DNA of 64,000 nucleotides from Lonicera japonica (GCA_021464415.1 CM038464.1:57153328-57217327); one strand, 5' to 3'. Shown: positions 44,067-57,770, numbered from the stretch's first letter. Notes: a model not told the origin generated them from the letters alone. Program-made: numbers and translations.

Positions 44067-46139
44067 GGCTATAAAAGAAAAGTGTGTATATATATATAAA
44101 GTAAGGCCAAACGAGGATCGGATGCTCATTTGGTTTAGAAGAGCCTTACCTGTATCAACTCATATGACTTCTATCATAGGAGTTACCTTACCCATATGGG
44201 GTCATACAAGTAAGGCTTATTTATACGAGTAGAACTTAACTTTTATAGTAAGTTTGTGGATTGACTATTATACACATATCTTAGTTGTGATGCGAACACG
44301 TACACATATTTCAAATTTGTGTGGATACCCTTAGTGACCAAAGTCTTTTGTGACAAAAGTCAATCTTTGTTGATCAATACTTTTTTAGTATCGAAATTTT
44401 TTGTCACTAATATAATTTTTGACGAAAAATATAATTTGAGTGACAAAATTTGTTTGTAACCAGAAAGTTGTTTTATTGAGTACTGAATTCAAAGATTCCA
44501 AGGACAAAACCCAAAGTAACAACCAAAAGAGCGACCAACCCACGCACCAAAACCCACCTCATGTTAATAGTGTATATGATTGTGACTAATTCCCATCCCT
44601 TGAAAATGCCAAACACAGTACTCATCCCTTAACCAAACGACAAACCTCCTATCACTGATGGCGATGATTTTTGATATGATGATGTTAATTAAACAGGCAA
44701 ACAGCACTTCCAACTTGTGCTTACTTCGTGTAAAAATAATTCTCTCACTTTCATAACTCTTTTAAGTACACGAAGACTCCATTTATTATTAAAGTTGGAA
44801 ATTGATATCGAAAACAATAATTATTTTTTCGTTAAGAAGTTACAAAACGAGTTGAGTGATGTTATGAGATATTATCCATCTCATACTTATTTTCATTATA
44901 AATAGATGTCTTCCATCCTCTTTTATTTTTTGGGGAATTTTTTTTCTTCCACGCCACTCAAAGAATTTTTTCATGGAAGAAGTCAAAAAGTAAGAGAAGA
45001 TTTGATCACATTCCTCGACTTATTTCCCAACTTCTTATAGAAATTAAATGTTTTTGCTATCATTTTCTATCTTGTCATCAAATAGAGCCGAATTTTGAAA
45101 AATAAAACTTGTGTACGACCTTTAGTTTTGGTTATAAAAATATTTTTCGATCAGTATTATTTGTTCATTATAAGTACGTACAACCTCTATTTTTAAAACG
45201 TCAATTGTCCCCTTATCAAACCTTTTAATTTTATGTACATATATATATGGTGGTCACTAGACTTTACCAATTATTGCCTCTGCCAACTGTTACTCACCGG
45301 TGACCAGCGCTAGAGCTCAACTGACTTCACTAGTACCCAGAAGTGGTCTGATGGTGGCCGTGAATGAAGAGTATTTTAAGTAAACGAAGATGAATGTCTT
45401 TATTTTGCAAAGGAAAATTAAGGTGCATGTTCCCCCTTTGAATTTTACTGTTGAAGGAAGAGCTCTTCTAATCCACCTTTTAAATTAACTTTTGGCGTGC
45501 ATCTTCAATATATATATATATATATTATCTAATTAAGTTAATTGTTTTTTTAACTATAATATTTTTAAGCAACATACATGCGGATATAACTAGAGTTTGA
45601 TTAGAGTGGAAAAAAGCTTTAGGGGGGCATTGAACCAGATATCTTGTCCCTAATCTAGGGAGTTTTTTTATGAGATGAGCAACGCATCCCTAAAACTGTT
45701 TCATACTAAAGGTGAGATATGTTATAATATGTGACATTATAACTGTTATGTTGAATATTTTCTCAGTGAGGACCATGTAAAATTGAAAATTAGTAGCACA
45801 TCTCTCTTTTGACTTATTCACTATAATAAATATGATTAAATCCAATAATTTCCAGCTGGAATGTTAAGAGAAAATGACAACAATACCCATTGAATGTTAT
45901 TTTGCAACCTTTTGACAATGCTTAATCATAGGATTTTTTGAGTGATGATGTTTATAAAAATTAATGTTTGACTAATATAATTATATATAATGAAAAAAAA
46001 TAATATTTAAGATTCAATATTAATTGATTTTTAGTTTAAAAATGCTCATTATAAAAATCCGATTAGTTATAATTTTTTTAGAAAAACGAAGTCTGGAAAT
46101 TAATATTAACTTAGCTATTGAAAAATTAAAGATCCAATG
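44067..46139. other. Intergenic DNA with transposon scraps
   Basis: GTGACAAAA-type words at 44330-44460 look like a fragment of a DNA transposon. A diverged Tourist copy (family of 6114) occupies about 44920-45090. I see no gene. Confidence 0.45.
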
Positions 46140-47540
46140 ATATACGCTAATTTTGCTAGTTTTATATGTTTATAAATTGATATCTTTAATCCAATTTTTC
46201 CAATTTATATATTTTTATCCAGTTAATTCCGATTTATCTGTTCTTTGTGCACTAATTAATCTATCATATATATATACATATAATTAATATTAAATAAGAT
46301 TCACTAGTAATTTTATCTGTTTATAAATTTTAATAAATTGAAATTTACCGATTTATCTATTATATCCTTAATATAATTTTACCAGTTTATATGTTTATTC
46401 ATTACTTTTATCTGTTCTATATTTAACTATTTAATAAGACCACTAATAATTTTTTCTGCTTATAAATTGTAATTGTAGGTGGTGCAAAATTGAGGCTCAA
46501 CCCACGGTAATGATTTGAGAAAATGAGTTTTGTTATGGTAACGAGAATGTGAGTTTTGGAAAGGAATTTTTTGGGTACAGTATGTTCTCCCGGTAGCACT
46601 TATGCTAATTTGGTTGTACATCCTCCATTTGTGTGTGTGTTTGCAATGTTGAGCTCTTAAGGCTGTCGATCAATGAGGGATATAGATTACAAACTCTCCC
46701 TCTCTCAAATAGAAAAAGCGAACAAGTAATTTACTAACAGACAAGGCATTCCACAACCAACAACCCTTATTCTGAGTCTTCCCTCTTTTATTTATACATA
46801 TAGAATTAGGGTTACATTTGTTTATTAGGATTAACAGTAAAATGACCAAAGATGGTAAGACTTGGATAATACTCCAGCCTTCTCTCATTTATCCACAACT
46901 AACAATTAACTTCTAAAACTGTACGTTTGTAGTGGTGTCTGTACGATTCGGTATAATTTTTCTAATGCACTTTCCATGTGTTAGGCCACGTGTGGCCATT
47001 CCTTGAAGTCGGCCTCAGCTTGGCCGTCTCGGCAACTTCGGTTATTGGCAACTTGGTGCTTCTTTTGCTCGTTCCCTCTGCTTATGCCAAGCTCGTTGGT
47101 CTGGTTTGTCACATGGGCTCCTAAACAAATTGGGTCGGCTTAGCTTGCCTTAACCAAATTTTATGTTCCCTCAATAATATTTACATGCTATTTGTATCTG
47201 TTTGTAAATTTTTATCTTTAATATAAAATTTTCAATTTATATGTTTTTATTTAATAAATTTCAATTTATATGTACGAATTCATTACTTTTATCCATTCTT
47301 TATAAACTATTTTATATGTTATATATATATATATAACTATTTAAGAAGATCTAATGACAATTTTTTTTCTATTTATATTTTAATATTTACGTGCTCTTTT
47401 TATCTGTTTGTAAATTTTTATCTTTAACCTAATTTTTCCAATTTATATGTTTTTATCTAGTAAATTTTAATTTATTTGTACTTTATTCAGTATTTTTATG
47501 TTAATACAATTTATCAGTATCATATATCATAAAATTGACT
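46140..47540. repeat. AT-rich degenerate tandem array, about 200-bp period, interrupted
   Basis: Blocks with TTTATCTGTTTGTAAATTTT, CCAATTTATATGTTTTTATC and AATTTTAATTTATTTGTACT recur near 46150, 46310, 47200 and 47400. A GC-richer segment at about 46490-47165 breaks the array. It contains GCCACGTGTGGCC and GGCTTAGCTTGCC and looks like an inserted element of unknown type. Confidence 0.55.
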
Positions 47541-47599
47541 CGAAATGTTCCATTTTATAATTATTTAAAAAATATTAATTATTCCTACAACAAAAATAA

Positions 47600-47887
47600 T
47601 ACTCCCTTTTGTCCCAATTTAATTGCCGCACTTTGAAAAACTAAAAGTTAAGGAGACATAATGATTACTCCAAGAGAAAATAAATATTTTCAAAAATATC
47701 CTTTACTTTTCTTCTTATAAAAAAAGTGGCGGGACCCAAACTAAAAAAAGTATGGAGACCTTAATGGGTAATATTGAAAATAAAAAAATTGTTATAATTA
47801 ATGACATGCTAAATGTGGAAAGTGGACAACTATTTTGGGACATCTATAAATGAAATAGTGGATGATTAAATTGGGACGAAAGGAGTA
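47600..47887. mobile_element. Stowaway MITE, 288 bp
   Basis: The ends TACTCCCTTTTGTCCCAATT and the complement of AATTGGGACGAAAGGAGTA match well, with TA at each border as expected for Stowaway. The interior includes AAAAAGTGGCGGGACCCAA, a usual Stowaway interior motif. Confidence 0.85.
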
Positions 47888-48429
47888 GCCTACTACTGGT
47901 ATGACAAATTCTCTCTCTGACTCTCTCTCTCTCTATATATATATATAAGTACTAAAATAATTAGAACAAACGAATAAAAGCTTATTGCAATTTATTATAT
48001 ATATATATCATTTATTATAAATGTTTAATTTTAACATTAATATTAAAAATGTTATTTAATCATCTTAAAAATACATACGGTCTCTCTTTGACATATATAT
48101 ATATATATATAATTATTTGTATGATTAAATTAAGTATTTTTGCAATGCTGCTTAATTTTAGGGCTTTATGTTAATGATTATGAGAGTGCCAATGTGAGTA
48201 TTATTGCCTGCTAGGCATTATCAAATTAAACTTGGTAAGCGGAATTAAAATTTTAACTTTTAACTTCAAAAAGTTTTAGACTTGGCAAGTCAGCAATTGT
48301 TGTTTGATGTCTTAAGTGATCACTTTTGACATAATCATATAAGTTAATTCGGCTTGGTGAGTAAGTTAATATAAAATGACAACCACCATAGCAAAAATTC
48401 CATTTTCATAGATAGAAATATATTACAGT

Positions 48430-51400
48430 CGAGGGTTTCAAGGCCCAATGATTACAACAAAAAGACAAAAGAAAAGAAGAAAATGCCTAAGTCTATTGTT
48501 GAGGATTGTCCCCAGTTTTCATTTTCTTCCCCAACAGGGAGAGCTTGGCTTCGATTTACAACTGTAGCAGTGAAGGCCTACCAACAGGGCAAAGTATGGA
48601 ATGCCGACACTGTCTAAACCTAAGTCATAGTTAGCTCTGAAGGTAGCAGCATCCTTAAGGCCACGAATTTGCTCGGCAGAAGCATCTGTCAGCTTATCCA
48701 TAGCCTCATTGGCTTTCCTCTGCTCCTCCTCTCTAGCAGGGTCTGCAACTCGAATTTGCGTGTTGTGTTAACACATAAGTATTACAGTATTGTCAACCCA
48801 AACATGAGCTGTCTAACTAATCGTGTAATTTATGTTAACTTGAACATATCCTGTTTATTTTATAGGTTACACGACATAACTAACACATTTTGTAAATAGG
48901 TTGTGTTAGACCTATAACTCAACACGACAAGATTAACTTATTAAGATAATAATGACAATTAAGTCTTATATGAAAACAATTAACTTGTCTTATAATATTT
49001 TTAAAATTTTAAAAAGTAATTATAAGTATCACCCAATACTAAAATTCAATATTTAATCAAAATATTAATATGATAATAATAATAATAATATAGTGTCAAA
49101 ATATATATCATATCATTCCATCAACCAAGAAGAAACATAAAAAAATACTAGTTTATTGACCATCAAAAACATAATAATTGTCATCCACTACCAATACTCA
49201 AAATAAGAATATAATTATCCAAGTATGATTAAGAATATAATCGTGTTAATTGCGAGTCAATTTTAAGTTAGCAATTTAAGCATCTCCTCACCCAAAATTG
49301 ATCCAAACTTATTTATGCTTGACCTAAACCCTCTAACTTTGTGTCAAGTTCGTGTCGTGTCTAATATTGCTGCCTTACTCTCTGGCTGCATTAATAGCAT
49401 CATATTTTTATTAATTGGCTAATTTCAGCGAATTCTGTAGCTTGGCAACTTGATCTTTATAAAACTGATCTACTTTTATATTTTGATTTGGCCTCATTGG
49501 CAAGTCTGACCTTTTCATCATAGGCCAGCTTGAAGTCAGATGACTCTTTCTTATATTTGGTCACTTCCTTTTTAGCCGACTTCAGCTGGGCTCTGTTTTT
49601 TTTCTCTCTTTCATATACCGAGAGATGAACTCGATAAAATGCTGTGCATCATGCAACTTAAAGAATCAGAATAATATAGGGTTGTAAAATATGGGAAAAC
49701 ATAAATGGAGCATGGAAAACAAGGTTACTTATAACAGTGATGCACCGAAAACTCATGGATTCCAAGTCCACATTTTTTATGACCCTCAACTTTTTTTGAA
49801 CATCTGGCAGGGTCATGTTGGTTGCCGTAGCAAAACGACCATGGCTATCTGCCAAGACAGAGTCTTCCACGATCATCAGCCTTTGCTTTTGGGGAATATA
49901 CGGCCTGGGAGTGAACAAAGCAATTGGCACGTCGACTGAATAATCAAATTCACCGACTTTAGTCATATCAAGCATTGGGTGGAGACTTGGTTGTACCAAT
50001 TTTCTTAACTCCCATTTATCTCAGTGGCCCTGATTAGCTGAATAACTGGGGGAGTAGTGACTACGCTTAGAAACGCGTAATTAATATACCCAAGTGTAGG
50101 CGGTCAAGTTATAATATATATACTTGGAAGTCCAAGGTCGAACCACATGGAAGGATGGTAATCTTATTATTCTAGCTAAACTTTCAACAGGGAAAAAGAA
50201 GAAAAGATAATAAAGTTTTTAGAATGGGAAAGAATAGAATAAGAAATTAAATTTTAAACTTAAAAGAAAATAAATAAATAAAAAATTAAATAAAAATAAA
50301 TAATTAAATAAAAATAAAATAAAATAAATAAATAAAGCAAGGATAAAATAAGCAGCAACTAAGCACAAGTATCTAATAAAATGGAGAAAGAGCGTTAGGG
50401 GTATCTATAACTACGACATTACAGATAGTATGACCAACCGATTCAAGAGATGACTGTGGACCTGAGTTCCTTTTAACAATGAATGTCATTAGCTTACCAA
50501 TTATTAAATACTAAAGTTCACGAGCATATCATGAGAAGTGCATGACAAGACTCATATAAGCTACATGTAACTTTAGTTTTCAATAAGGGAACTTATGATT
50601 TTTTTTACAAAAATTGATTTTCACTTAGTAATGCTAGTGCGTGACAAAAACAAACTAGATTTAATCAATTTTAGTAAATATCAAAAGCTTAACTCATTTA
50701 TAAGGTTTGATTATGCGTATGCATGATATACATCAAAACCTGTTCTTAAAAAGTCATTAAAAGCTAAAATTGGCACTATTTCGGTATCGATTTCGGAATG
50801 ACACCAAAACAGCACTCAAAGCTCCCAAATTACTTGGATAACTAACTCAGCTCAATAAGGGATAAGGACTGTCCTCTATTTAGCCTCGTTAGAGTTTTAG
50901 TACAAAAATTCGTAATTTGAGGTTTTTCGGTTCTTTTGTCGAATAATCGAGAAATAATCTTAAAAATTCATGTTTTTAACGCATGAAAGGTTACTATATT
51001 TTCCAGATTTATTAATTGACCTATAACCAATGAGAAATTCAAGCCACAATCACAATTGAATCATATACTCACACTAGTCGTCATGCTTTCGCTACGGACC
51101 CCTTAACTACTAAATTACGCTAGCATGTTGATAAAAATTAAGCAAAACATGATAAATTCAATCAAAAATTGACCAAACATATTTCTGAAATATAATTGAA
51201 TAAGCATGCAAAATTTCACAGCAATTAAAACTAATGAATTATTAATAAATAAAAAAAAACGGTTTAAACAAAATTTAAAAAAAAAATAAAACACTGGCAG
51301 TCACAAAAATCGCCTACTGTCCTAAGTAAATTTCAGGATTTGGATCCCCAAAACAGTAATCTTTTGTAGAAAATTTGATTGCGGTCGTTTTGATAGGTGG

Positions 51401-53990
51401 ATCATCAAAATCGGCCAAAAAACGAGCAAGTTATGATTAAAATAAGAAACCACATATTTTTAGGGTTCTACGCGGGATTCTATAAAAAAAATCTAATAAA
51501 AATTATAAATTATGCATGGATTTCAATCATCAATCACATTCAAACACATAATTAACTGACAATCTAAGCATTAATTGAAATAAATTAAAAATAAAATTGA
51601 AAGAAAAGAAAAACTTACAGTTACGCAGTTATTGAAGAACTGTAACGGGACTCGCTCAAACTTAAATTGAAATAGAATTATACGATATTTTTTCTTCAAT
51701 ACAAGCTATAAACCAAATGAAAATATCTCTCTCTGATAGCAAGGAAATTTGGAATTATTGAAGAACAAGAATGGCGACTCTCTTACTCAAAAAAAAATAT
51801 TCTCTTCGATTGTTCTCCTACTAAAAAAAAAATAGAATAGCGACTGTTCTCTCAAAAATTAACCTAAAACCTACAATATTATCGACATTAATTTTTTTTT
51901 TCAAAATTCAAAAATTAAACTAATTAATAAAATAAAATAAATAATAATAAAGATAATAATCCAAAAGCTATTTTTAGCTTTGTCGTCTATCTAGTCGTTG
52001 GCTCGAGAGACTAAGTCTTCCAGCTTAACTTCTCGGGTCAGCTTAAAAATAATAATTAAAACTTGTTGGCCGCGGGATTCGAACACTGGACTAAGCATGA
52101 GTAGAGAGCCGGTCACTTGCCATTTAGGCTAAGGACCCTATTCGATAAATATCTGCATCATAAATTTAGGTATTCTTTCTCGCTCAAACTCAATCCACTG
52201 GTGCACTGATCGTATTTCTGCCATAACTTTGTACTCCGAACTCCGATTGATGTAAGGTTTTCACCTATGCGTAGATAACTCAGAGATATACAACTTCCAT
52301 TTCTTCAAATTCTGCACAAATAAATACCAGAATTGGCTAGAACATCAGCATTGCACGCGGTGAATCTCTTCTTCATTCAAAAATTTCTCGGTTTGATTCA
52401 TATGACTCTTCTTTGCTTGGGACTGCTATATTGGATTCTCTAAGTCTCTTCCATCAACTTCCTTTATGCTTGAGCTTGAAATTTGCTTTCGGTTCACTTC
52501 TTGAACTCAATTCAGCTTCGAATTTGACTGACAATGACTAACTTTGGGGGAATTTGGTTCTAGATTTGTTCTTGTTCATTTTTAACATGTAAAAAGGTTA
52601 TAATGCACTATAAACAAACATACTATCCTATTTCATAATTAATGCTCAATTCTTAACAATTTAGGATAATTAAAAATCAAATTCATGCATATTAAGCCAC
52701 CTAAATACATATAAAAATGCAATATTTTGGTTTAATCAAGTAGGAGGCAATATGACCTTATCATCCTGGTGGCCTTCAACTTGGTTACTAGAGGTAGTAG
52801 AACCTTTGGTATTTTTTCCATCTCTAGAGGGAGAGCTGTCAACAACAACAGGAGCCAGCCTCATTCTCTTATAAGGTAGAGGAATTGACGTCGAGCTCTT
52901 GGAAATGTCGAAGGTTATTTTATTTTCCTTGGCCAGAAGGGCGTCTAGCAGATATTTCTTAGCCATGCCTTCTTTAGTTTATTTCTCAGGCTACTATTGT
53001 TCAACCTTGAAAGGTTGGGCACCAATTTTCTTACCTTTAATCTTTAATCTTTTGCCTCTTTTCTTAAGTGGGGAGGTTAAAGAAGCCTTTGCCGAAAAGA
53101 ACCTTAACTTTTATATCTTATCTCTTTTTTTATTGATCCTCACTCTTTAGGTCAGAAATTTCAATGGTCTCACCTTTGAATTGGCAGATAGGCTGAATAG
53201 TTGGGACGTCTGCAACAGTGACTTGATCAGTCAAAGGCTCCTAGATTCTCGCACCAGTTGAACTATTAGGTTGACCAACAGTCAATAATTCTCAGCATAT
53301 TGAAAGACTTGGTTTTCTTATTTCCTATCTTTTTCTTGCTAGGAGCACCTTCTCCATTAGACTTACCATTTGAGTCCTTATCAGTCATATGCCGAGCAAC
53401 CCTTATAGTATCCTCTTTTAAAATCCTGTTACTAAGGATACTATACATTTTAAAAATCGTGTATTGGAGCGACCAATCTGGTTCTCTGCCTCTAACCCAA
53501 TGAGACCTAAGCATTTTCTTGAAAAAGGAAATGGAGTTAGGGGTGTATCTAAGCAAAATGTAAACAACTTTAGATGTATGATTGGAGGAGGATTTTCAAC
53601 TCCCTTGTGATTGGTGATTATGTTTAATTGATCAAAATGGATAAAGGCATCACTTGTCTTATAAAATATCTTATTGGTTGGAAAACAAAAAAAACTATTT
53701 GTTAGCTCGACAAATAAAGGAGATCAGTTAGTAATTTGTTCAAGATTATCATAGATACAGATATGGTGCTCCGAATTGTCTAGGCACAAGCATGTTGACA
53801 AGACTAGGCTCCACATTCCTTTTTTATGATAATTATGTTGTTATGCATCTACTTAAGGGGGTCTGGTAAAGCTTCAACGAGATAGGGAAAGTTGACCCTA
53901 GATTTGAGGTTCCATTTTTTTTTGTCATTTTTGCCTGCCCCTAAAGTGACATTTGATGTCATGGAAATCTAGGCTAAGTCCATAATGCTT
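48430..53990 (-). pseudogene. Broken antisense ORF of the second Tat-like element
   Basis: On the minus strand, pieces run from about 53990 to 48430: FIHFDQLNIITNHKG (about 53620), HWVRGREPDWSLQYTIFKMY (53500s), KKYLLDALLAKENKITFD (52960-52900), VEGHQDDKVILPPT up to the insertion at 52738, then PPVIQLIRATEI after it (50047-50010). VPIALFTPRPYIPQKQR (about 49900), a coiled coil with RAQLKSAKKEVTKYKKESS (about 49590) and REEEQRKANEAMDKLTDASA (about 48700) follow. The layout parallels the antisense ORF at 17696-20620. Frames shift and stop several times. Confidence 0.55.
50058..52738. mobile_element. 2.7 kb LTR-like insertion with 5-bp target duplication
   Basis: The unit starts TGACTACGCTTAG, ends GGTTTAATCA and is flanked by a perfect AGTAG duplication (50053-50057 and 52739-52743). 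TG...CA ends with a 5-bp duplication are typical of an LTR, so it may be a solo LTR; no coding region is seen. It disrupts the antisense ORF of the second Tat-like element. Header, A-rich tract and TTACGCTAGCATG motif resemble the insertion at 11007-12404. Confidence 0.65.
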
Positions 53991-54910
53991 ATTCAATTTG
54001 GCTATACTTAAAATTATTCTAAGTGTGTTTATGGATAGTTGCTTGACATGGAGTCTAGTTTTGTACATAAAGTTTGCCAACAAATGATCAAAGAGAATTT
54101 TCAACCTAGCTTACATGAAGAAGGATGCATAGACGTGGTATGTTCCTGCAGGTATAGCAACATCATCTTCAAAATGGTTTTTACCTTATTCACATTCATT
54201 ATAAGGCAGATCATTGGGAATGTATTTATGACCAAATTCATGACCCCTAACATTAGATTTGGTTGCATACTTTCCCATTACAAAAATTAAGGCTTAAGAT
54301 TTTGCACTATTTGGATATATAAATGAAAAATTGGAGAAAATTAAAGTACACTTGAAGAAACTGTGAATAATTGTATGAACAATATGAACCTTGGAGAGAG
54401 AGACTTACAGGAAAGAAAAGGGATTCTGGGGATGAAAAGATGGTCAAAGTGTTAATGAACAACAAGGATAATGATGAAAATCCGAGTTTTTGATTTTGCA
54501 AAGAAACTTAAGAAGAAAAGAAATCCTATGAACTTTTTGCTATAAGAATATAAAGGAAGGAGAAGTAAAGAAGAAAGCAATGTTGTGTTTGAAGGGCCTT
54601 TATACGAGAAATAGGGTTTATCCTCTCTCTCTTCTACCCAATCAACAATTTCTTGGGAACTGCCAAGCATGATAAGGGTGTTTAATGTGATAAATTGCTT
54701 TCTTGCATGCTTCAAATTTCTCGTGTCGGCCATAATAACTTGACATGCGTATTAATTATGTATTAGTTATGGCCATAAATAATAAACATTATAAAGGAAG
54801 GTAAATAATTCTCATTTGGGAATTTTTTAAATGTTTGAAAGTTACTATTTATTGAGAAACCAAGCATATGATCTCAACTCGGTAGCTGAGCTCACATGCT
54901 TTTGTGTGTT

Positions 54911-54930
54911 GGGGGGGGGGGGGGGGCAAT
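54911..54930 (+). promoter_or_regulatory. G16 tract and polypurine site before the second 3' LTR
   Basis: Sixteen consecutive Gs followed by CAAT end right before the LTR start TGAAGG. The run has probably expanded from a shorter polypurine tract. Confidence 0.6.
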
Positions 54931-55613
54931 TGAAGGAGCCCAAAAATTACAGAATAAGGATTAGGCCAATATAATTATCCATCTACTACCAAGATAGATC
55001 CTACATTGTGGGCCATCAAAAATCCAATTGCATAATCCACTTTAGGTTGAGTGTCAAGGTGGTTACTCTTTTGCCGAGGATGATATATATACCTACCGAT
55101 ATAGTTGTGCTATAATAGATATGGTTATGACGAGGTCATCATATGCCGATATGGCCATGCTGTGACATAGTTAAATATCTCCATGCGGGTTATGTATAAA
55201 AGTGGGGACACCTATAGCTTGGTACCATTTGAGGACACCTGTAAAGTGTTGGAGTAAGGCCAAGTTTTGCCCTTTATAATCATTTACTGTTTAACCTAAT
55301 GGAGTATTGTAATCCTAACTCTATACCTATAAATAAAAAAAGGAAAGGCTTATTATAAAGGCCTAAACTTCTGTGTAATTAATTTTAGAGAGAGGTCTGG
55401 TAGCTTTTAATATTCTATTTGTTAATTGCCTTTGCATTATACATAGTCACACAAACAAAAGAGGACGTACTACCAGAACAGTATAAGCGCTACCGGATGA
55501 ACCTATCTTACAAACAAAATTATTTGCCTTCATTATCATTTTCCATTTGTTGTTCCATTGATTTTGTTCAGAACTTATTTTTTGTGGAGGGCCAAATTTT
55601 TTTGTACCCACGG
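54931..55613 (+). repeat. Probable 3' LTR of the second Tat-like element
   Basis: It starts TGAAGGAGCC after the purine tract. A TATA-type CTATACCTATAAATAAA at about 55321-55338 and a leader-like AGAGAGAGGTCTGG follow. The end near ACCCA at 55613 is a guess because the matching LTR is missing. Confidence 0.5.
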
Positions 55614-55669
55614 ATTCTATCAAAGAATCATATATTATAAATTTCAAATTTAAATGAGGCATCCATTTT

Positions 55670-56600
55670 TAATATAATATATATATTTGAATTATTTCTA
55701 TTATTAAATTAGTTATTTTATTTGTATAAATTTTTTATTTCACACCTATCTATTTATTATTGGATAGATATTATATTCTTTTATTATTTCGAGATAGATA
55801 TTATAATTTTAATTCCATAGAGTTTCCATTTTCGATATATATATATATTATTTTTAAGATAGATATAATGGTTTTAATTTTCCCTTACAAGATGAGAAAT
55901 GCACACGTAACATGCTTAGGGTATTACAGAAAGTTAGGGATGAAATTTCGGCAAATATAAATTTCGGCAATAGCAAACAATATTTTAGTCATATTTTGAT
56001 AAGTATAATAGTATGTCTGAAAAGGTGAATTATTAATTTATGCAACCGATGGGCTTGAAGGAAGCTTATAAAAAAAGTATTATCTTAAAAATTTAGTGAA
56101 AATATTAATTTAACTTTTGGGCCTGAGTCGAGACTAATAAAATTTATCAATTTAGCTAGGTTATTATTTTATTGAGTTTCTACTGTACTATGATTTTTAT
56201 TTCAAATTTAAAAATACAATATTTTTGTCCATTTTCGATATACATATATATATATTGAAGACATATATTATGATGTTAATTTCAAATTTAAAAATATACA
56301 AGGTCTCCATTTTTGATATATATATATATATATATATATATTAAGACAAATATTATATATGATGTTAATTTCAAATTTAAAAATGCATATTATCTCCATT
56401 TCTGACACACACACACACATAATGTAAATATCTATTATATATATATATATATATATATGTAATTGTTTCCACTATTAAATTAGATATTTTATTCATGTAA
56501 TTTTTATATTTCACACCCATTTATTTATTGTTGCACAATTACTCGATTTTTTTATTACTTGTGAGACAAATATTTTGATTTTAATTTTTCCAAAACTAAG
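55670..56600. repeat. AT-rich repeats with direct copies about 770 bp apart
   Basis: CTATTATTAAATTAG through TTTCACACC at about 55698-55745 recurs at about 56468-56518. Between them, units with CCATTTTCGATATA, (TA)n and TTAATTTCAAATTTAAAAAT recur three times. I see no gene. Confidence 0.6.
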
Positions 56601-56664
56601 CATTTTTGAATACTTGAAAAATACGTACAATGAATTCAAACTTGTTGGACAGCTTATAATTTTC

Positions 56665-57565
56665 AAATTGGGCCACAATTTATAATTTTTAAATATATAA
56701 TTGTTGGACAGCTTGTTCTTTATTTAACATCATCTAAATACAAGAAAGTGAGCAACGTCCTCCCATAAAACTTATATACCATTCAAAAATCAAAAGCAAT
56801 CATTTGTACTTAAGATAACATACTTGATAGTTACATAATAAGAGTTCCGAAAAAAACAATTGCTTAGTATTTAACTACATAAGATGCCATACATAGCATA
56901 AGTTAAAAAAAGTATCACTTAAGCATAAAGTTCATCATTTGCACCTACACTAGTTGATGCTACAATGTTGAATTGTTAGCAGTGTAATGGTTTCTTGCCT
57001 TTTCAGTTCTCTAAGTTTTTTTTTTCCTCCCTTGGTACCAATCCATCCTCATCCTATGTTGAAACCAATCCAATCTAACATCTAATTGAATATGATTAGA
57101 TTTGATTGATAAGGCATGTCAAATATTAGATATTGAATTCTAAAACCGACATTTATTTGATTGGATGCAAATGGTCTAAAAACTACCAGATTGGATCGGA
57201 TGCCCACCAATTATGCATGTGCAAATGTTGAACTTTATGCTTAAGTGATACCTTTTTTATTTATTTTTAACTTATGCTATATATGGCATCTTATATAGTT
57301 AAGGTCAAGGGTTTGACTCATGAGGCGGGAGGGGGTTTTCTTTATTTGTAGGATTAAAAGAGAGACTTAGATTTCCATTAATTTATTTTTTTAAAAAAAC
57401 TATCAAGTATGTTATCTTAAGTACAAATGATTGCTTTTGATTTTTGGATGGTGTATAAGTTTTATGGGAAGATGTTGCTCTCTTTCTTATATTTTGATGT
57501 TCTTAGATAGGGAACAAGCTGTCCAACAATTATATATTTGAAAATTACAAATTGTGGTCCAATTT
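56665..57565. repeat. Long inverted repeat, arms about 280-350 bp
   Basis: The left arm (56665-56945) and right arm (57219-57565) are near-complementary. Landmarks are AATTGTTGGACAGCTTGTTC, AAAACTTATA, CAAAAGCAATCATTTGTAC and TTAAGCATAAAGTTCA on the left and their complements on the right. The right arm has an extra segment of about 100 bp (57303-57400). The spacer contains imperfect TTGATTGGAT / ATCCAATC words. It is likely a large MITE or a fold-back element; no clean target duplication was seen. Confidence 0.8.
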
Positions 57566-57569
57566 AATT

Positions 57570-57770
57570 TTTAGTCACTATTTATATATCAATATTAGAC
57601 TTTAGTCACAAGGGCAAAGTTATCCAAAAATTACCCTACTTAACTGTTAGTTGACGAAAGTTACAAAATGATGGCTAAACTCTAATTTCATTTTAAAAGA
57701 TGGCTAAAGACTAAATATGCATCATCAAAGATGACCAAAGTCTAAAAGCCCCTATTGTAAATCATATGTC
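57570..57770. repeat. Mutator-MITE-like fragment
   Basis: Paired words ATTAGACTTTAGTCAC and GACCAAAGTCTAAAAG lie at the ends, with GATGGCTAAACTC and GATGGCTAAAGAC inside. It resembles the arms of the fold-back MITEs at 21998 and 35674. Confidence 0.4.

Larger units (their letters stand above)
48140..55613 (+). mobile_element. 3' half of a second, older Tat-like LTR element
   Basis: Signs are an antisense coiled-coil ORF relic, a purine tract ending GGGGGGCAAT directly before TGAAGGAGCC at 54931, and LTR-like sequence after it. The GGGGCAAT-TGA junction is the same as in the complete element. No gag, RT or integrase is found, so the 5' half is gone. A 2.7 kb insertion (50058-52738) and probably a smaller one (about 48765-49370) interrupt it. 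The left border is uncertain. Confidence 0.6.
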
